A stretch of DNA of 51,141 nucleotides from assembly GCA_947459205.1 (NCBI GenBank), contig CANHCR010000016.1:1-51141 (forward strand), given 5' to 3'. The stretch is from Caryophanales bacterium. GTDB lineage: Bacteria; Bacillota; Bacilli; Paenibacillales; CANHCR01. The notes under the pieces were generated by a model, which had not been told where the DNA came from, searched no databases, and worked only from the letters and a program-made list of their open reading frames with translations. Shown here in pieces: positions 1 through 8,256 of the stretch. How positions within the stretch are numbered: position 1 is the stretch's first letter; every line of letters begins with the position of its first letter. Made by a program: the position numbers and the translations under genes.

Positions 1-17
1 GGAGTAACGGAAAACAT
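1..17 (-). CDS. 5' end of a gene running off the window, possibly ylbG
   Basis: Only the first five full codons (M-F-S-V-T) are inside the window. They are preceded by a strong ribosome binding site, AAGGAGG, 7-8 nt before the ATG, and lie 17 nt after the ylbF stop. In B. subtilis ylbF is followed by ylbG, a short UPF0298 protein that also begins M-F, so ylbG is the natural guess. The identity rests on synteny and spacing only. Confidence 0.4.
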
Positions 18-34
18 AATCGATATCCTCCTTA

Positions 35-478
35 TTAACTGCATTTGCCGCTGCAGCCACCATCGCCGCAACCGCCTTTATTTTCAAGTTCGATATTGTT
101 CGGTACGATAATCGTCTCAGAAACCGAAGAAGCAATGATTTTCGACACCTCAAATAGCAATTGATCGACCGCGCTCTCGGCGTTGCGAAACGTCTGTACG
201 ATCTCGAGTTGTTCCAATTCATCTTGAACGGCAACGGCTTCATCAAATGTTCGGTTGTAATCCGGGTGAAAATGACCGTACTTCTCGCAATCCATAAAGG
301 CTTGCCGTTTGGACGCGAATTCAGAAAGCAAGCGGCGTGCATGGTCATCCTCATTCATTCGTTTTTTTGATTGCAAATAATGGCTAGTAAGTTCGCTATG
401 TTTGATCATTTCGGCAAGTCCATTTACCGACGTAAGCAGTTCCGTCACATCCAATGTGCGGTTCAACGTATCATTCAT
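35..478 (-). CDS. ylbF: YlbF/YmcA family protein, RicF-like (147 aa)
   Basis: Helical YlbF-type protein. In B. subtilis, YlbF (RicF), YmcA (RicA) and YaaT (RicT) form a complex carrying Fe-S clusters that directs RNase Y to mRNA and operon transcripts and affects competence, biofilm formation and sporulation. Visible here are the family core with the H-P-D-Y motif near residue 73 and a C-terminal Gly/Cys tail with three cysteines (GGCGDGGCSGKCS), like the cysteine tail of B. subtilis YlbF. The frame stays open 53 codons upstream, but the ATG at 478 has a GGGAGGG ribosome binding site and gives the usual family length. It is followed by a probable ylbG and preceded by a CBS-domain gene, matching the B. 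subtilis ylb cluster. Confidence 0.88.
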   Translation of the reverse strand: MNDTLNRTLDVTELLTSVNGLAEMIKHSELTSHYLQSKKRMNEDDHARRLLSEFASKRQAFMDCEKYGHFHPDYNRTFDEAVAVQDELEQLEIVQTFRNAESAVDQLLFEVSKIIASSVSETIIVPNNIELENKGGCGDGGCSGKCS

Positions 479-561
479 TGTTCTCCCTCCCTCGCACAAA
501 TCTATCATATCACGAATGATGCAATAATGTAATAAAAAAGGCAGAAATGGACATGTGCAAT

Positions 562-608
562 GAAAAAACGGCACGATGAAAGGCGAACCTATCGCATCAT
601 CACACCGT
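562..608 (-). terminator. probable intrinsic terminator after the CBS-domain gene
   Basis: On the minus strand an 11-bp stem (ACGGTGTGATG with CATCGTGCCGT, three G-T wobbles) encloses a loop of about 19 nt and is followed by TTTTTTC. It lies between the CBS gene stop at 643 and the ylbF start at 478. The wobble pairs and long loop keep confidence moderate. Confidence 0.5.
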
Positions 609-642
609 TTGATATTATCAAAATCCAACTCTTTCAAGAACG

Positions 643-1065
643 TTACGGTCGCGAGATTCCGCTGAGCGCATGTCCTGCTGCAAGATCGCTTCGTTCTTCA
701 CGCGCCAGATCGGCCAATGTAAGAACACCGTGTAATTTGCCGTTTTTGGAGACGACTAGACGTCTCACTTGCTGTTCCGACATCATCTCAGCCGCTTTTT
801 GCAACGATGCATCCGCCTCGATGTGTACGACTTTTTCGGTGCAAATCGTAGTGATGGGTAAGTGAAGCTCTTTCTGTTCGCTCATTGCCCGAATCACTAA
901 ATCACGATCGGTCACTACACCGATGATTTGTTCATTTTCCATTACCGGCAAAAATCCGATATCATGCTCTTTCATTAACTGAGCGGCGCGCAGTAACGAC
1001 TCATCCTTTGCAATCGTTACATCATGCGAACTCATAATGTCCGCTACTTTATTCGGCATCTGCAT
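643..1065 (-). CDS. CBS domain pair protein (140 aa)
   Basis: A stand-alone Bateman module of two CBS domains, roughly residues 7-66 and 72-130. Each ends in the typical V-(V/L)-(T/S)-x-x-D-L signature (GVVTDRDLV and GVLTLADLA). Such proteins bind adenine nucleotides or other small ligands and act as sensors; the partner is unknown. In B. subtilis the CBS protein YlbB sits a few genes upstream of ylbF, so this could be its orthologue in a contracted cluster. Residues after 130 form a short polar tail. The domain call is firm; the cellular role is not known. Confidence 0.85.
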   Translation of the reverse strand: MQMPNKVADIMSSHDVTIAKDESLLRAAQLMKEHDIGFLPVMENEQIIGVVTDRDLVIRAMSEQKELHLPITTICTEKVVHIEADASLQKAAEMMSEQQVRRLVVSKNGKLHGVLTLADLAREERSDLAAGHALSGISRP

Positions 1066-1121
1066 ATCCCTCCATAGTGGTCATCTAGGTACGAATGCAG
1101 TATGCCTCTTGTATCGTGAAA

Positions 1122-2318
1122 TTATGCATGTTCACGCATGTAATCGAGCACCATGCCAATCAACAATCTGCCCGCAGTCGGCAAAGCATCTTCGTCAAAA
1201 TCAAACTTACGATTGTGGTGATCATAATGACACTGTTTAGCCTCATTCCCCGCACCGACAAACATGAAGCATCCCGGCTTTTGCTCCAAATAAAAGGCAA
1301 AATCTTCGCCTGCCATAATCGGTTTCAACTTGCGTGTCCGAGGTTTGCCGAACAAATCGGCAGAGACGCGCAAGCAGCGAAGCGATTCATACTCGTCGTT
1401 CACGACGGAGCTGAAACCACCCTTGTAATCGACATGAGCCGTTGCACCATATAATGCGGCTGTTTGCTCCGCAATCTCTCGCACGCGACGTTCTGCAAGC
1501 GCTCGCACCGGTTCGATGAACGTCCGCACTGTTCCTTTAATTTTGCAGCGATCGGCAATAATATTGAAATTTTCACCTGCTTCGATGACACCAATCGTCA
1601 CTACACATGATTCAATCGGATCAATATTTCGACTGACAATCGTTTGTAAATTTAATACCGTCTGAGCACCAACTAAAAGTGCGTCCACACTGTTATGCGG
1701 CTGCGCTGCATGGCCGCCGCGGCCGACAATATCGATTTCAAATTCCTCGGCAGTAGCCATAATCTCACCCGCTGCACAATGAACCTCGCCAGTCGGAAAA
1801 AGCGACCATAGGTGAATGCCGTAAATGACATCGACGTCGTCTAACACACCGGCATCGACTAACATTTTTGCGCCGCCCGGATATGTCTCTTCTGCATGCT
1901 GAAAAATAAATTTCACATTGCCGCGAAGTGCATGACGATGTTCAATGAAAACTTTGGCAACCCCGAGCAAATTAGCCGTATGACCGTCGTGTCCACACGC
2001 ATGCATTGTGCCCTCTACTTGCGAGCGATATTCGACTGTTTTCTCGTCGGGTAAAGGCAAAGCATCGATGTCAGCGCGAAGTGCGACTGTAGGTCCCGGC
2101 GCACCACCCCGCAATAATCCGATGACCGCTCCAGGTCCATCTTTATAACGACCAACACCTTCTGTCACTTCGATAAATCCAAAAGAACGCAAAGTGTTTG
2201 CGATAAACGCAGCGGTCTTATGTTCTTGATGAGAAACTTCAGGTTGCTGATGAAGCATCCTGCGCCAGGTTACAATCTCCGGCATGATGCGGTCTAACAT
2301 GGCAAACATAGCATCCAT
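1122..2318 (-). CDS. M20D family amidohydrolase / N-acyl-amino-acid hydrolase (398 aa)
   Basis: Metal-dependent M20 peptidase-like hydrolase of the hippurate / N-acetyl-L-amino-acid / N-acetyl-diaminopimelate deacetylase group. The metal-binding motif HACGHDGHTANLLG is present near residue 102, followed by a family-typical histidine-glutamate pair (FQHAEETYPGGAK), a dimerisation lid with GRGGHAAQPHNSVDA, and a C-terminal MAGEDFAFY. The substrate cannot be told from sequence. The ATG at 2318 is chosen because GAGGGGG lies 8 nt upstream; an ATG nine codons earlier has no ribosome binding site. It is transcribed divergently from the yugN-ftsW pair. Confidence 0.85.
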   Translation of the reverse strand: MDAMFAMLDRIMPEIVTWRRMLHQQPEVSHQEHKTAAFIANTLRSFGFIEVTEGVGRYKDGPGAVIGLLRGGAPGPTVALRADIDALPLPDEKTVEYRSQVEGTMHACGHDGHTANLLGVAKVFIEHRHALRGNVKFIFQHAEETYPGGAKMLVDAGVLDDVDVIYGIHLWSLFPTGEVHCAAGEIMATAEEFEIDIVGRGGHAAQPHNSVDALLVGAQTVLNLQTIVSRNIDPIESCVVTIGVIEAGENFNIIADRCKIKGTVRTFIEPVRALAERRVREIAEQTAALYGATAHVDYKGGFSSVVNDEYESLRCLRVSADLFGKPRTRKLKPIMAGEDFAFYLEQKPGCFMFVGAGNEAKQCHYDHHNRKFDFDEDALPTAGRLLIGMVLDYMREHA

Positions 2319-2412
2319 TGACTGTGCCCCCTCACTTGAAATCATATCAATATTTTAACAAAAACAAAGGCGAATGTCATCGCAAGCGTCAATTCACATC
2401 ATTCAAATTTAC

Positions 2413-2441
2413 TTGCACAGAATGTTAAAACATACTATCAT
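2413..2441 (+). promoter_or_regulatory. candidate sigma-A promoter for yugN-ftsW
   Basis: TTGCAC, a 17-nt spacer, then TATCAT, in the divergent intergenic region about 50 nt before the GTG start at 2492. Each hexamer matches the consensus at four or five of six positions and the spacing is ideal. Prediction only. Confidence 0.5.
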
Positions 2442-2491
2442 TATGATAAGCGTTTACAACCATTTCAGTTCTTTTACAGGAGGCATTTTTC

Positions 2492-2836
2492 GTGATCATT
2501 AGCAGTCATGGTTTGGAAAACATTAAGGTTGAGTTAGAGCAGTTGGATGTAGCTGGCGAAGCGTGTGGATTCATTCGTTGGCAGTGGGAATATTATCGTG
2601 CAACTTATGATTTACAACTTGAGGATCCAGATAAAAAAGCGGACTACTTTCTACGCATCAACACGCGCGCCATCAAAGGAAAATTAGAGGATCCTGAAAC
2701 TGAGTTGGCTGTCGAGGATGTGTACATCGGACGAGCAACATTCCCGCACGGTTTGGATTATCAATCACAAGTTCCTGAATCGATTTTGCACCAAGCAAAA
2801 TTGAAGCTTGCGGATTTGAAAAAATCGTTGTCTTAA
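2492..2836 (+). CDS. YugN-like family protein (114 aa)
   Basis: Small acidic protein resembling the YugN family of Bacillales, whose function is unknown. Visible traits are an N-terminal stretch predicting beta/alpha structure, a central FIRWQWEYYRATYDLQL segment and a C-terminal lysine-rich helix. The GTG at 2492 is used because CAGGAGG lies 8 nt upstream; the first ATG is poorly placed relative to that site. It is the first gene of a two-gene unit, ending 24 nt before ftsW. No signal peptide or membrane segment is present, so it is probably cytosolic. Confidence 0.75.
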   Translation: MIISSHGLENIKVELEQLDVAGEACGFIRWQWEYYRATYDLQLEDPDKKADYFLRINTRAIKGKLEDPETELAVEDVYIGRATFPHGLDYQSQVPESILHQAKLKLADLKKSLS

Positions 2837-2860
2837 AATCTTGTTCGGATGTGAGAGCCA

Positions 2861-3997
2861 ATGGAACTGACCAGGAAAATCAATTCTGATTTTTATTTGC
2901 GGCTTGCTGCATTCGCTTTAATCGGCTTCGGTTTCATCATGGTTGCCAGCGCGAGCACCAACTTCGCCGCATACTATTACAAAGATGCCTGGTACTTTAC
3001 GACACGTCAAGCAGTCTGGGTCGTTGTCGGCATTGGTTGCATGTTTGCTGTTTCTAAATTGCGTCCGCATTTCATCGAGAAGCATACCGGCAAATTTTTT
3101 GGTTTAGTCATGCTGATGTTGCTCGGCGTATTAATATTCGGCGTTGAGCGCAACGGTGCAAAGAGTTGGTTAGGAGTCGGATCGTTTGGCATTCAGCCGA
3201 CAGAATTCGCGAAAATTGCAATCATTCTCGGTCTTGCCAAACTGATTGCAAAACGCAAAGAGTTGTTTAGCGATATAAAAAAAGGGCTTGTTCCCTCTTT
3301 GATTATGATGCTAGTCGTTGTCGGACTCATCATGGCACAACCCGATTTCGGTTCGACAATGATCATTTGCGGTGCGGCGATTTCGATGTTGTTTGTCGGC
3401 GGTGTCCGTCTCAAACATTTGTTTATGCTTGGCGGTATAGCGGCAGTTCCACTGACGATTTACGGCTTATCTCTCATCGCCAACGGTAGTTACAAAATTG
3501 ACCGTTATTCTGCTTTCATTAACCCTTGGGCAGATATGGAAGGCACTGGATTCCAACTCGTTCAATCGTTATTCGCATTCGGTCATGGCGGACTCACGGG
3601 AGTCGGTTACGGAGAAAGCATTCAAAAACTACCGATGTACTTGCCAATGGCTTACAACGATTTCATCTTCCCCATCATCGGCGAAGAATTCGGGTTCATA
3701 GGCGTGTTTCTGTTTTTCGCTTTGTTCTTAGGATTCCTCGGTCGCTCGTTAGTGATCTCGTTGAAATGCGACAATCTGTTTTGGATGTTAACTGGTGTTG
3801 GTATTGTTACGATGTTGAGCTTACAAGCAATCATCAATATCGGCGGCGTAACGGGCAGCATGCCAATGACCGGTGTAACGTTACCGTTCATCAGTTATGG
3901 CGGTTCCTCCCTGCTTGCAACCTTGATATGTGTCGGTTTACTGCTGAACATCTCGATTTATAACAAAAAGAATAATCAAAAAAACGTGTCCGCCTAG
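2861..3997 (+). CDS. ftsW: FtsW, SEDS-family septal peptidoglycan glycosyltransferase (378 aa)
   Basis: Polytopic membrane enzyme of the SEDS family (FtsW/RodA/SpoVE) that polymerises lipid II glycan strands at the division septum with a class B PBP. About ten hydrophobic helices are visible. Family signatures include SWLGVGSFGIQPTEFAK, the long extracellular loop with GYGESIQKLPMYLPMAYNDF (containing the conserved catalytic-region Asp) and the C-terminal motif GVTGSMPMTGVTLPFISYGG. FtsW rather than RodA is preferred because ylaN lies nearby, as in B. subtilis (ylaN-ftsW), but SEDS paralogues are hard to separate without a tree. The stop codon lies in the loop of the downstream terminator. 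Confidence 0.85.
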   Translation: MELTRKINSDFYLRLAAFALIGFGFIMVASASTNFAAYYYKDAWYFTTRQAVWVVVGIGCMFAVSKLRPHFIEKHTGKFFGLVMLMLLGVLIFGVERNGAKSWLGVGSFGIQPTEFAKIAIILGLAKLIAKRKELFSDIKKGLVPSLIMMLVVVGLIMAQPDFGSTMIICGAAISMLFVGGVRLKHLFMLGGIAAVPLTIYGLSLIANGSYKIDRYSAFINPWADMEGTGFQLVQSLFAFGHGGLTGVGYGESIQKLPMYLPMAYNDFIFPIIGEEFGFIGVFLFFALFLGFLGRSLVISLKCDNLFWMLTGVGIVTMLSLQAIINIGGVTGSMPMTGVTLPFISYGGSSLLATLICVGLLLNISIYNKKNNQKNVSA

Positions 3998-4009
3998 GAC
4001 ACGTTTTTT
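3981..4009. terminator. bidirectional intrinsic terminator between ftsW and the Asp23 gene
   Basis: AAAACGTGTCC, loop GCCTA, GGACACGTTTTTT: a stem of about nine bp flanked by A- and T-runs, so it can end transcripts from both convergent genes. The ftsW TAG stop is partly in the loop, so coding sequence and terminator overlap. Confidence 0.88.
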
Positions 4010-4027
4010 GTTTAGATTTATCAGAAA

Positions 4028-4399
4028 TTACATAACACGTGGCAATTCTTTTTCTTCCTCTTTGTAGTCCACGCCCTCAACTTTCACAATCACTTGTTTT
4101 ACTTTGAGACCTGTCATATATTCCACTTGCTCGATGACATTCAGTTGCAAATTCCGACAAACTTCTTGGATTTTCATCTTGTATTTAATCACAACGCTTA
4201 ACTCAATGATCGTCTCTACTTGCCCGACTTCTACGCGCACACCACGTTGCTCGTTTTTGCCGTAAATCCACTTCGTGATGTCACTGAATCCACCCGTCAT
4301 GCTCGCGATGCCAGGCGTCTCAAGTGCTGCTAGTCCAGCAATCGTTGCAACCACGTTATCGGAAATTTGAATTACGCCATCCGTATGTTCTTCCATCAT
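4028..4399 (-). CDS. Asp23/Gls24 family envelope stress protein (123 aa)
   Basis: Small cytosolic Asp23/Gls24 (DUF322) protein, a family linked to alkaline or cell-wall stress and often membrane-associated through partners. Typical features are the start GVIQISDNVVATIAGLAALE, the GVRVEVG strand and the C-terminal VIEQVEYMTGLKVKQVIVKV. Its length is normal. The first of two ATGs is used, with AGGAGTG 7 nt upstream. Several paralogues usually exist per genome, so a specific YloU/YqhY-type name is not assigned. It is convergent with ftsW and downstream of ylaN in the same direction. Confidence 0.87.
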   Translation of the reverse strand: MMEEHTDGVIQISDNVVATIAGLAALETPGIASMTGGFSDITKWIYGKNEQRGVRVEVGQVETIIELSVVIKYKMKIQEVCRNLQLNVIEQVEYMTGLKVKQVIVKVEGVDYKEEEKELPRVM

Positions 4400-4506
4400 A
4401 TTGAATCACTCCTACTGTGAATTTAGATGCGTCATGTAAGCGTTTCATAGTTCTTCTAATGTCATTGTACGGTTTTTTATTTTATTTGGCAATATCAGAT
4501 TTTGGC

Positions 4507-4542
4507 GAAAAAACGAGCGTCCTTGCGTTAAGAGCGCTCGTT
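4507..4542 (-). terminator. intrinsic terminator overlapping the 3' end of ylaN
   Basis: On the minus strand an AACGAGCG / CGCTCGTT stem (8 bp, 15-nt loop) is followed directly by a T-run. The ylaN stop codon is in the loop, so the last codons of the gene form the 5' arm. Confidence 0.75.
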
Positions 4543-4824
4543 GTTTTTTTCCATCGCTTCATAAAGTTCGTCCAAATTACGTTGCAGCTGGTTGACGATT
4601 TCTTTGCCTAGCAATTCACTGATCAGTCCCACTTTTACAGCAAATTCGACTTCTTTTGACAAACCGAACATCTGCGTGTCAAGAACCTCTTCATAAAGCG
4701 GGCATTTTCGCGTCGATAAATTGTCCATTTGCACTTCGATAAGCTTTTGGATTTTATCGGCATCTTCCTGCAAAATCGTAATTGTCTTTTGAATCAACAT
4801 CAGCATAAAGTCCGAAGACGGCAT
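4528..4824 (-). CDS. ylaN: YlaN family (UPF0358) protein (98 aa)
   Basis: Short helical UPF0358 protein. The diagnostic block [20 protein letters not shown], continuing into M-F-G-L-S, is nearly invariant in the family and is present at about residues 32-56. In B. subtilis YlaN is essential under normal iron supply, and in staphylococci it has been linked to iron binding and relief of Fur repression; that role is inferred here by homology. It lies near ftsW as in B. subtilis, although on the opposite strand. Its 3' end is built into the terminator. Confidence 0.92.
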   Translation of the reverse strand: MPSSDFMLMLIQKTITILQEDADKIQKLIEVQMDNLSTRKCPLYEEVLDTQMFGLSKEVEFAVKVGLISELLGKEIVNQLQRNLDELYEAMEKNNERS

Positions 4825-4882
4825 CCTATTCCCTCCCCGATTGTATAAGGCCTATCTCCATATTAGTGCATCCAACCGTACA

Positions 4883-5995
4883 TTACAAATATTCAGGATT
4901 CAGATGCAATAGTTCAGGATGGACGAACAAACCGTCCTTGCGAATTAAAACATCGTCGAAATATACTTCGCCGCCGCCATACTCAGGACGCTGAATTAAT
5001 ACCAAATCCCAGTGTACCGCGGAACGGTTGCCGTTATCTGCCTCTTCGTACGCCTGACCCGGTGTAAAATGCAAACTGCCAGCTATTTTTTCGTCAAACA
5101 ATATATCCTTCATTGGGTGTAAAATATGCGGATTGAAGCCTAGGCTAAATTCACCGATAAAACGCGCACCTTCATCTGTGTCCAAAATTTCATTTAGTCG
5201 CTGACTGTTGTTCGCAGTCGCTTCCACAATTTTCCCGTCTTTAAATGTGAACGAAATGTTTTCGAAGGACGTGCCCATATAAACACTTGGACTGTTGTAG
5301 CAAATGGTTCCGTTCACGCTATCTCGTATCGGTGCAGTAAACACTTCACCGTCCGGGATGTTAAATTTGCCGTCGCATTTTACTGCAGGAATATCTTTGA
5401 TAGAAAATGACAAGTCTGTTCCTGGGCTAGTGATACGCACACGATCGGTGCGATTCATCAACTGCAAAAGCGGCGTCATCGCTGTCGACATTTTCGCATA
5501 ATCCAAATTGCAGACGTCGAAATAAAAGTTTTCAAACGCTTCCGTACTCTGTGAAGCGAGTTGTGCCATCGCTGCATTCGGGTAACGCAACACGCACCAT
5601 TTGGTCTTCTTCACACGAAGTTCAAGGTGCACGGGTTTAACGTAGTACTCCATGTAGTCTTGCATGCGTTCGCGCGGCACATCAGACATTTCAGTGGCAT
5701 TCGCACCGGCACGAATCGCAATGTAAGCATGCATATCTGCCATCCGTTTCGCATCGAATTCTGCTTGCTTCTGAATCTGCTCGCGGGACGCTTGAAACAA
5801 TAATGTCCGTTGTACCGTCGAATCGGACAAATGAACGAACGCTTGCCCGCCCGCTGCATACACTTCCTCAATCAGACATTTGACGATTTCGTGTTCCTCG
5901 CCGAGCATGTCAATCAGCACGCGTTCTCCAGGTTGTACTGAGACCGAATAGCGCACCAAATTACGTGCCAAAACTTGCAAACGCGGATCTCGCAT
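4883..5995 (-). CDS. M29 family metallo-aminopeptidase (370 aa)
   Basis: Aminopeptidase of family M29 (AmpS/PepS/aminopeptidase T), a cytosolic dimetal enzyme removing N-terminal residues from peptides. Metal-ligand and catalytic regions are recognisable: IPDGEVFTAP (Glu), IGEFSLGFNP (Glu), SLHFTPGQAYEEAD (His and Tyr region) and SAVHWDLVLI (the HxD pair). The length is slightly below the usual 400-410 residues. The ATG has AGGAGTGG upstream. It starts 32 nt after the tyrA stop with no terminator between, so it may receive read-through from the aromatic supraoperon. Confidence 0.87.
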   Translation of the reverse strand: MRDPRLQVLARNLVRYSVSVQPGERVLIDMLGEEHEIVKCLIEEVYAAGGQAFVHLSDSTVQRTLLFQASREQIQKQAEFDAKRMADMHAYIAIRAGANATEMSDVPRERMQDYMEYYVKPVHLELRVKKTKWCVLRYPNAAMAQLASQSTEAFENFYFDVCNLDYAKMSTAMTPLLQLMNRTDRVRITSPGTDLSFSIKDIPAVKCDGKFNIPDGEVFTAPIRDSVNGTICYNSPSVYMGTSFENISFTFKDGKIVEATANNSQRLNEILDTDEGARFIGEFSLGFNPHILHPMKDILFDEKIAGSLHFTPGQAYEEADNGNRSAVHWDLVLIQRPEYGGGEVYFDDVLIRKDGLFVHPELLHLNPEYL

Positions 5996-6027
5996 GACTA
6001 TCCACTCCTATGAATGTAAATATTAGA

Positions 6028-7161
6028 TTAGCGAATGAACACGGATAAACCTTGTTTTCTGAGCAATTTCACTGCCTTATCCATCTCTTGTTCGTTGCGA
6101 TAAGAAAGCCGTAACACGCCAGGTACATCGGTTCTCGTCTCCATGATTTGAATGTTGCGAATGTTGATTTGATGCTCGCCGTGAAGTGTCGTAATTTGTC
6201 CGAGAATGCCCGGGTTGTCGGGAACATCAACATAAATTTCATAGGCCGAAAAAATCATGCCTTTTCGTTTTTCTGGAATTTGACTGCGAAACAGCCCAGA
6301 ACGAGAAAATGCATCGACAATTGCCTCGCCATCATCCGTTTGCAACATGTTTTTGAAGGTACCGATTTCTCGACCCCAATCCTCTAACAAGCGCAGCAAA
6401 ATGTCCTTGTTGTTGAGCAAAATATCGCGCCATATGAACGGTTCAGCAGAAGCGATTCGTGTTATGTCTCGAAAACCGCCGGCAGCAAGTGTTTTGTAGT
6501 AATCGTTACCTTCGTTATACCTCGAGATTTGATTAACTAGCGCAACCGCAATCATATGTGGCAAATGGCTAATTGCACCGACAATTTCGTCATGTGAGCG
6601 CGCGTCCATTTTCACCACATTCGCTTTCGTCATATGTAACAATCGCTCGAGCCGAGTGTAGCTTTCTAATGGTGTATCGCTAGACGGTGTCAGCACGTAA
6701 AATGCGTTTTCGAACAAATCGGAAGTCGACGCTTCCACGCCAGAACGTTCCGAACCCGCCATCGGATGACCGCCGATGAAATGAACAAAGCGATTGTCGT
6801 GGTCGAACGGTAACTGGTTGGCGATTTGCGCAGCGCACTCCATCACAGACTGTTTCGTACTTCCCACGTCGGTCACGATACAACCGCGCTTCAAAGGATG
6901 TTTGTATATTTCATTCAAATATTGATCCAAGTTACCGACCGGAACGCATAGAAAAATAAAGTCGGCGTCGCGAACCGCCTCACTGAATGAAGACGTCGCG
7001 ACATCCACCACATTATAATCCAAATATTTTTCGAGCGAACTCGCTCGCGGCGAGTGGCCAACGACGGTTACACCTGGCTTGCCTTTGAAACAAAGAGCAA
7101 GTGAACCGCCGATTAAGCCGACGCCGAATATCGTGATTTTCACAGGAGCGCTATGTTCCAC
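6028..7161 (-). CDS. tyrA: prephenate dehydrogenase TyrA with C-terminal ACT domain (377 aa)
   Basis: Oxidatively decarboxylates prephenate to 4-hydroxyphenylpyruvate for tyrosine. The N-terminal Rossmann fold begins with ITIFGVGLIGGSLAL; the catalytic region has GGHPMAGSERSGVEAS and SHLPHMIAVAL; an ACT domain at about residues 300-377 (DVPDNPGILGQITTLHGEHQ) probably senses tyrosine. The start is GTG at 7161, overlapping the hisC TAG by one base (TAGTG), which suggests translational coupling. It is the last biosynthetic gene of the supraoperon, where B. subtilis also has tyrA. Confidence 0.95.
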   Translation of the reverse strand: MEHSAPVKITIFGVGLIGGSLALCFKGKPGVTVVGHSPRASSLEKYLDYNVVDVATSSFSEAVRDADFIFLCVPVGNLDQYLNEIYKHPLKRGCIVTDVGSTKQSVMECAAQIANQLPFDHDNRFVHFIGGHPMAGSERSGVEASTSDLFENAFYVLTPSSDTPLESYTRLERLLHMTKANVVKMDARSHDEIVGAISHLPHMIAVALVNQISRYNEGNDYYKTLAAGGFRDITRIASAEPFIWRDILLNNKDILLRLLEDWGREIGTFKNMLQTDDGEAIVDAFSRSGLFRSQIPEKRKGMIFSAYEIYVDVPDNPGILGQITTLHGEHQINIRNIQIMETRTDVPGVLRLSYRNEQEMDKAVKLLRKQGLSVFIR

Positions 7162-8246
7162 TATTGAGCGAGCACCTCACGCAGCGCTTGAATAAACGCC
7201 TCATTTTGTTGTTGCGATCCGACAGTAACGCGAATGTGCGTCGGGAAATCTAGTTTATGACCACCGCGCACGATAATCCCGCGGCGCAGCAATCCGTCGA
7301 ATACAGGTTCTGCGGGACGCTTTACATCAACCATGACGAAGTTTCCGAATGCAGGAAAATAATCAAGTCCGAGCGCTTCGAACTCGCTGCACATGTAATC
7401 GATGCCTTTGCGGTTTTGTTCACGGCAGAAGGAGATGAATGCATCATCGAGCAGAGCCGCTTTCGCCGCCGCTTGCGCCAAACGACCCGTATTGAACGGT
7501 TCTCGCACTTGGTTGATCGAGCGGATGGTCGCCGCACGTCCGATGCCATAACCGATTCGCAACGCTGCCAGCCCGTATATTTTTGAAAATGTACGTAAAA
7601 TGACGAGGTTCGGATATTGTTTCAACAGTTCGAGACTGTTCGGGAATTCAGGATGATCGATATACTCAACATAGGCCTCATCAAGCACAACCATCACAGA
7701 CGCAGGCACTTGATCGAGAAACGATTGCACATCGCTATGAGTGACCATCGTGCCCGTCGGATTGTTCGGGTTGCAAATCCAAACGATGCGCGTGCGCTCA
7801 TTCACACTTGTGAGCATCGCAGGCAAATCGTGCGTACCGTCACGCAGCGGCACTTCGATGCACGTCGCCCCTTCCACCTGCGCATTGTGCTTATACTGCG
7901 GGAAGGTGTGACTTGCCATCACCGTCTCGTCACCCGGGCGCAAGAAGGCGCGCGCAATCATCAAAATGACTTCGTCAGAGCCAGCACCAAAAATGAGTTG
8001 ATCGCTATTCACGTCAAGTTTTTCGGCAAGCACCGCACTTAAGTCAACACTCGCACCATCTGGGTATAAACTCAGATTGCCCAAGTCGGCGAGCAACGCC
8101 ACTTTCGCCTGTTCGGAAAAACCGAACGGATTCTCATTCGAAGCCAATTTGATGACTTCGGCCAAACCTAATTCTTTTTTGACTTCCTCAATCGGTTTCC
8201 CAGGTTGATACACTGGCAAATCGACAATATTCGCTTTCGGTTGCAT
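7161..8246 (-). CDS. hisC: histidinol-phosphate / aromatic aminotransferase HisC (361 aa)
   Basis: PLP-dependent class I/II aminotransferase. In B. subtilis the hisC gene of this supraoperon serves both histidine and tyrosine/phenylalanine synthesis. Visible motifs are ASNENPFGFS, WICNPNNPTGT, VVLDEAYVEY, and FSKIYGLAALRIGYGI with the PLP-binding Lys. ATG at 8246 (M-Q-P-K) is preferred because the TGAGGTG ribosome binding site, formed by the trpA stop region, lies 6 nt before it; a GTG three codons earlier sits inside that site. It is followed by tyrA with a one-base overlap. Confidence 0.94.
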   Translation of the reverse strand: MQPKANIVDLPVYQPGKPIEEVKKELGLAEVIKLASNENPFGFSEQAKVALLADLGNLSLYPDGASVDLSAVLAEKLDVNSDQLIFGAGSDEVILMIARAFLRPGDETVMASHTFPQYKHNAQVEGATCIEVPLRDGTHDLPAMLTSVNERTRIVWICNPNNPTGTMVTHSDVQSFLDQVPASVMVVLDEAYVEYIDHPEFPNSLELLKQYPNLVILRTFSKIYGLAALRIGYGIGRAATIRSINQVREPFNTGRLAQAAAKAALLDDAFISFCREQNRKGIDYMCSEFEALGLDYFPAFGNFVMVDVKRPAEPVFDGLLRRGIIVRGGHKLDFPTHIRVTVGSQQQNEAFIQALREVLAQ

Positions 8247-8256
8247 AGGTGTCACC

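Noticed and set aside
478-637. N-terminal extension of YlbF by 53 codons
   Set aside because: The extra residues are Cys/Phe-rich, unlike the family, and span the probable terminator region; the ATG at 478 has a good ribosome binding site and gives normal length.
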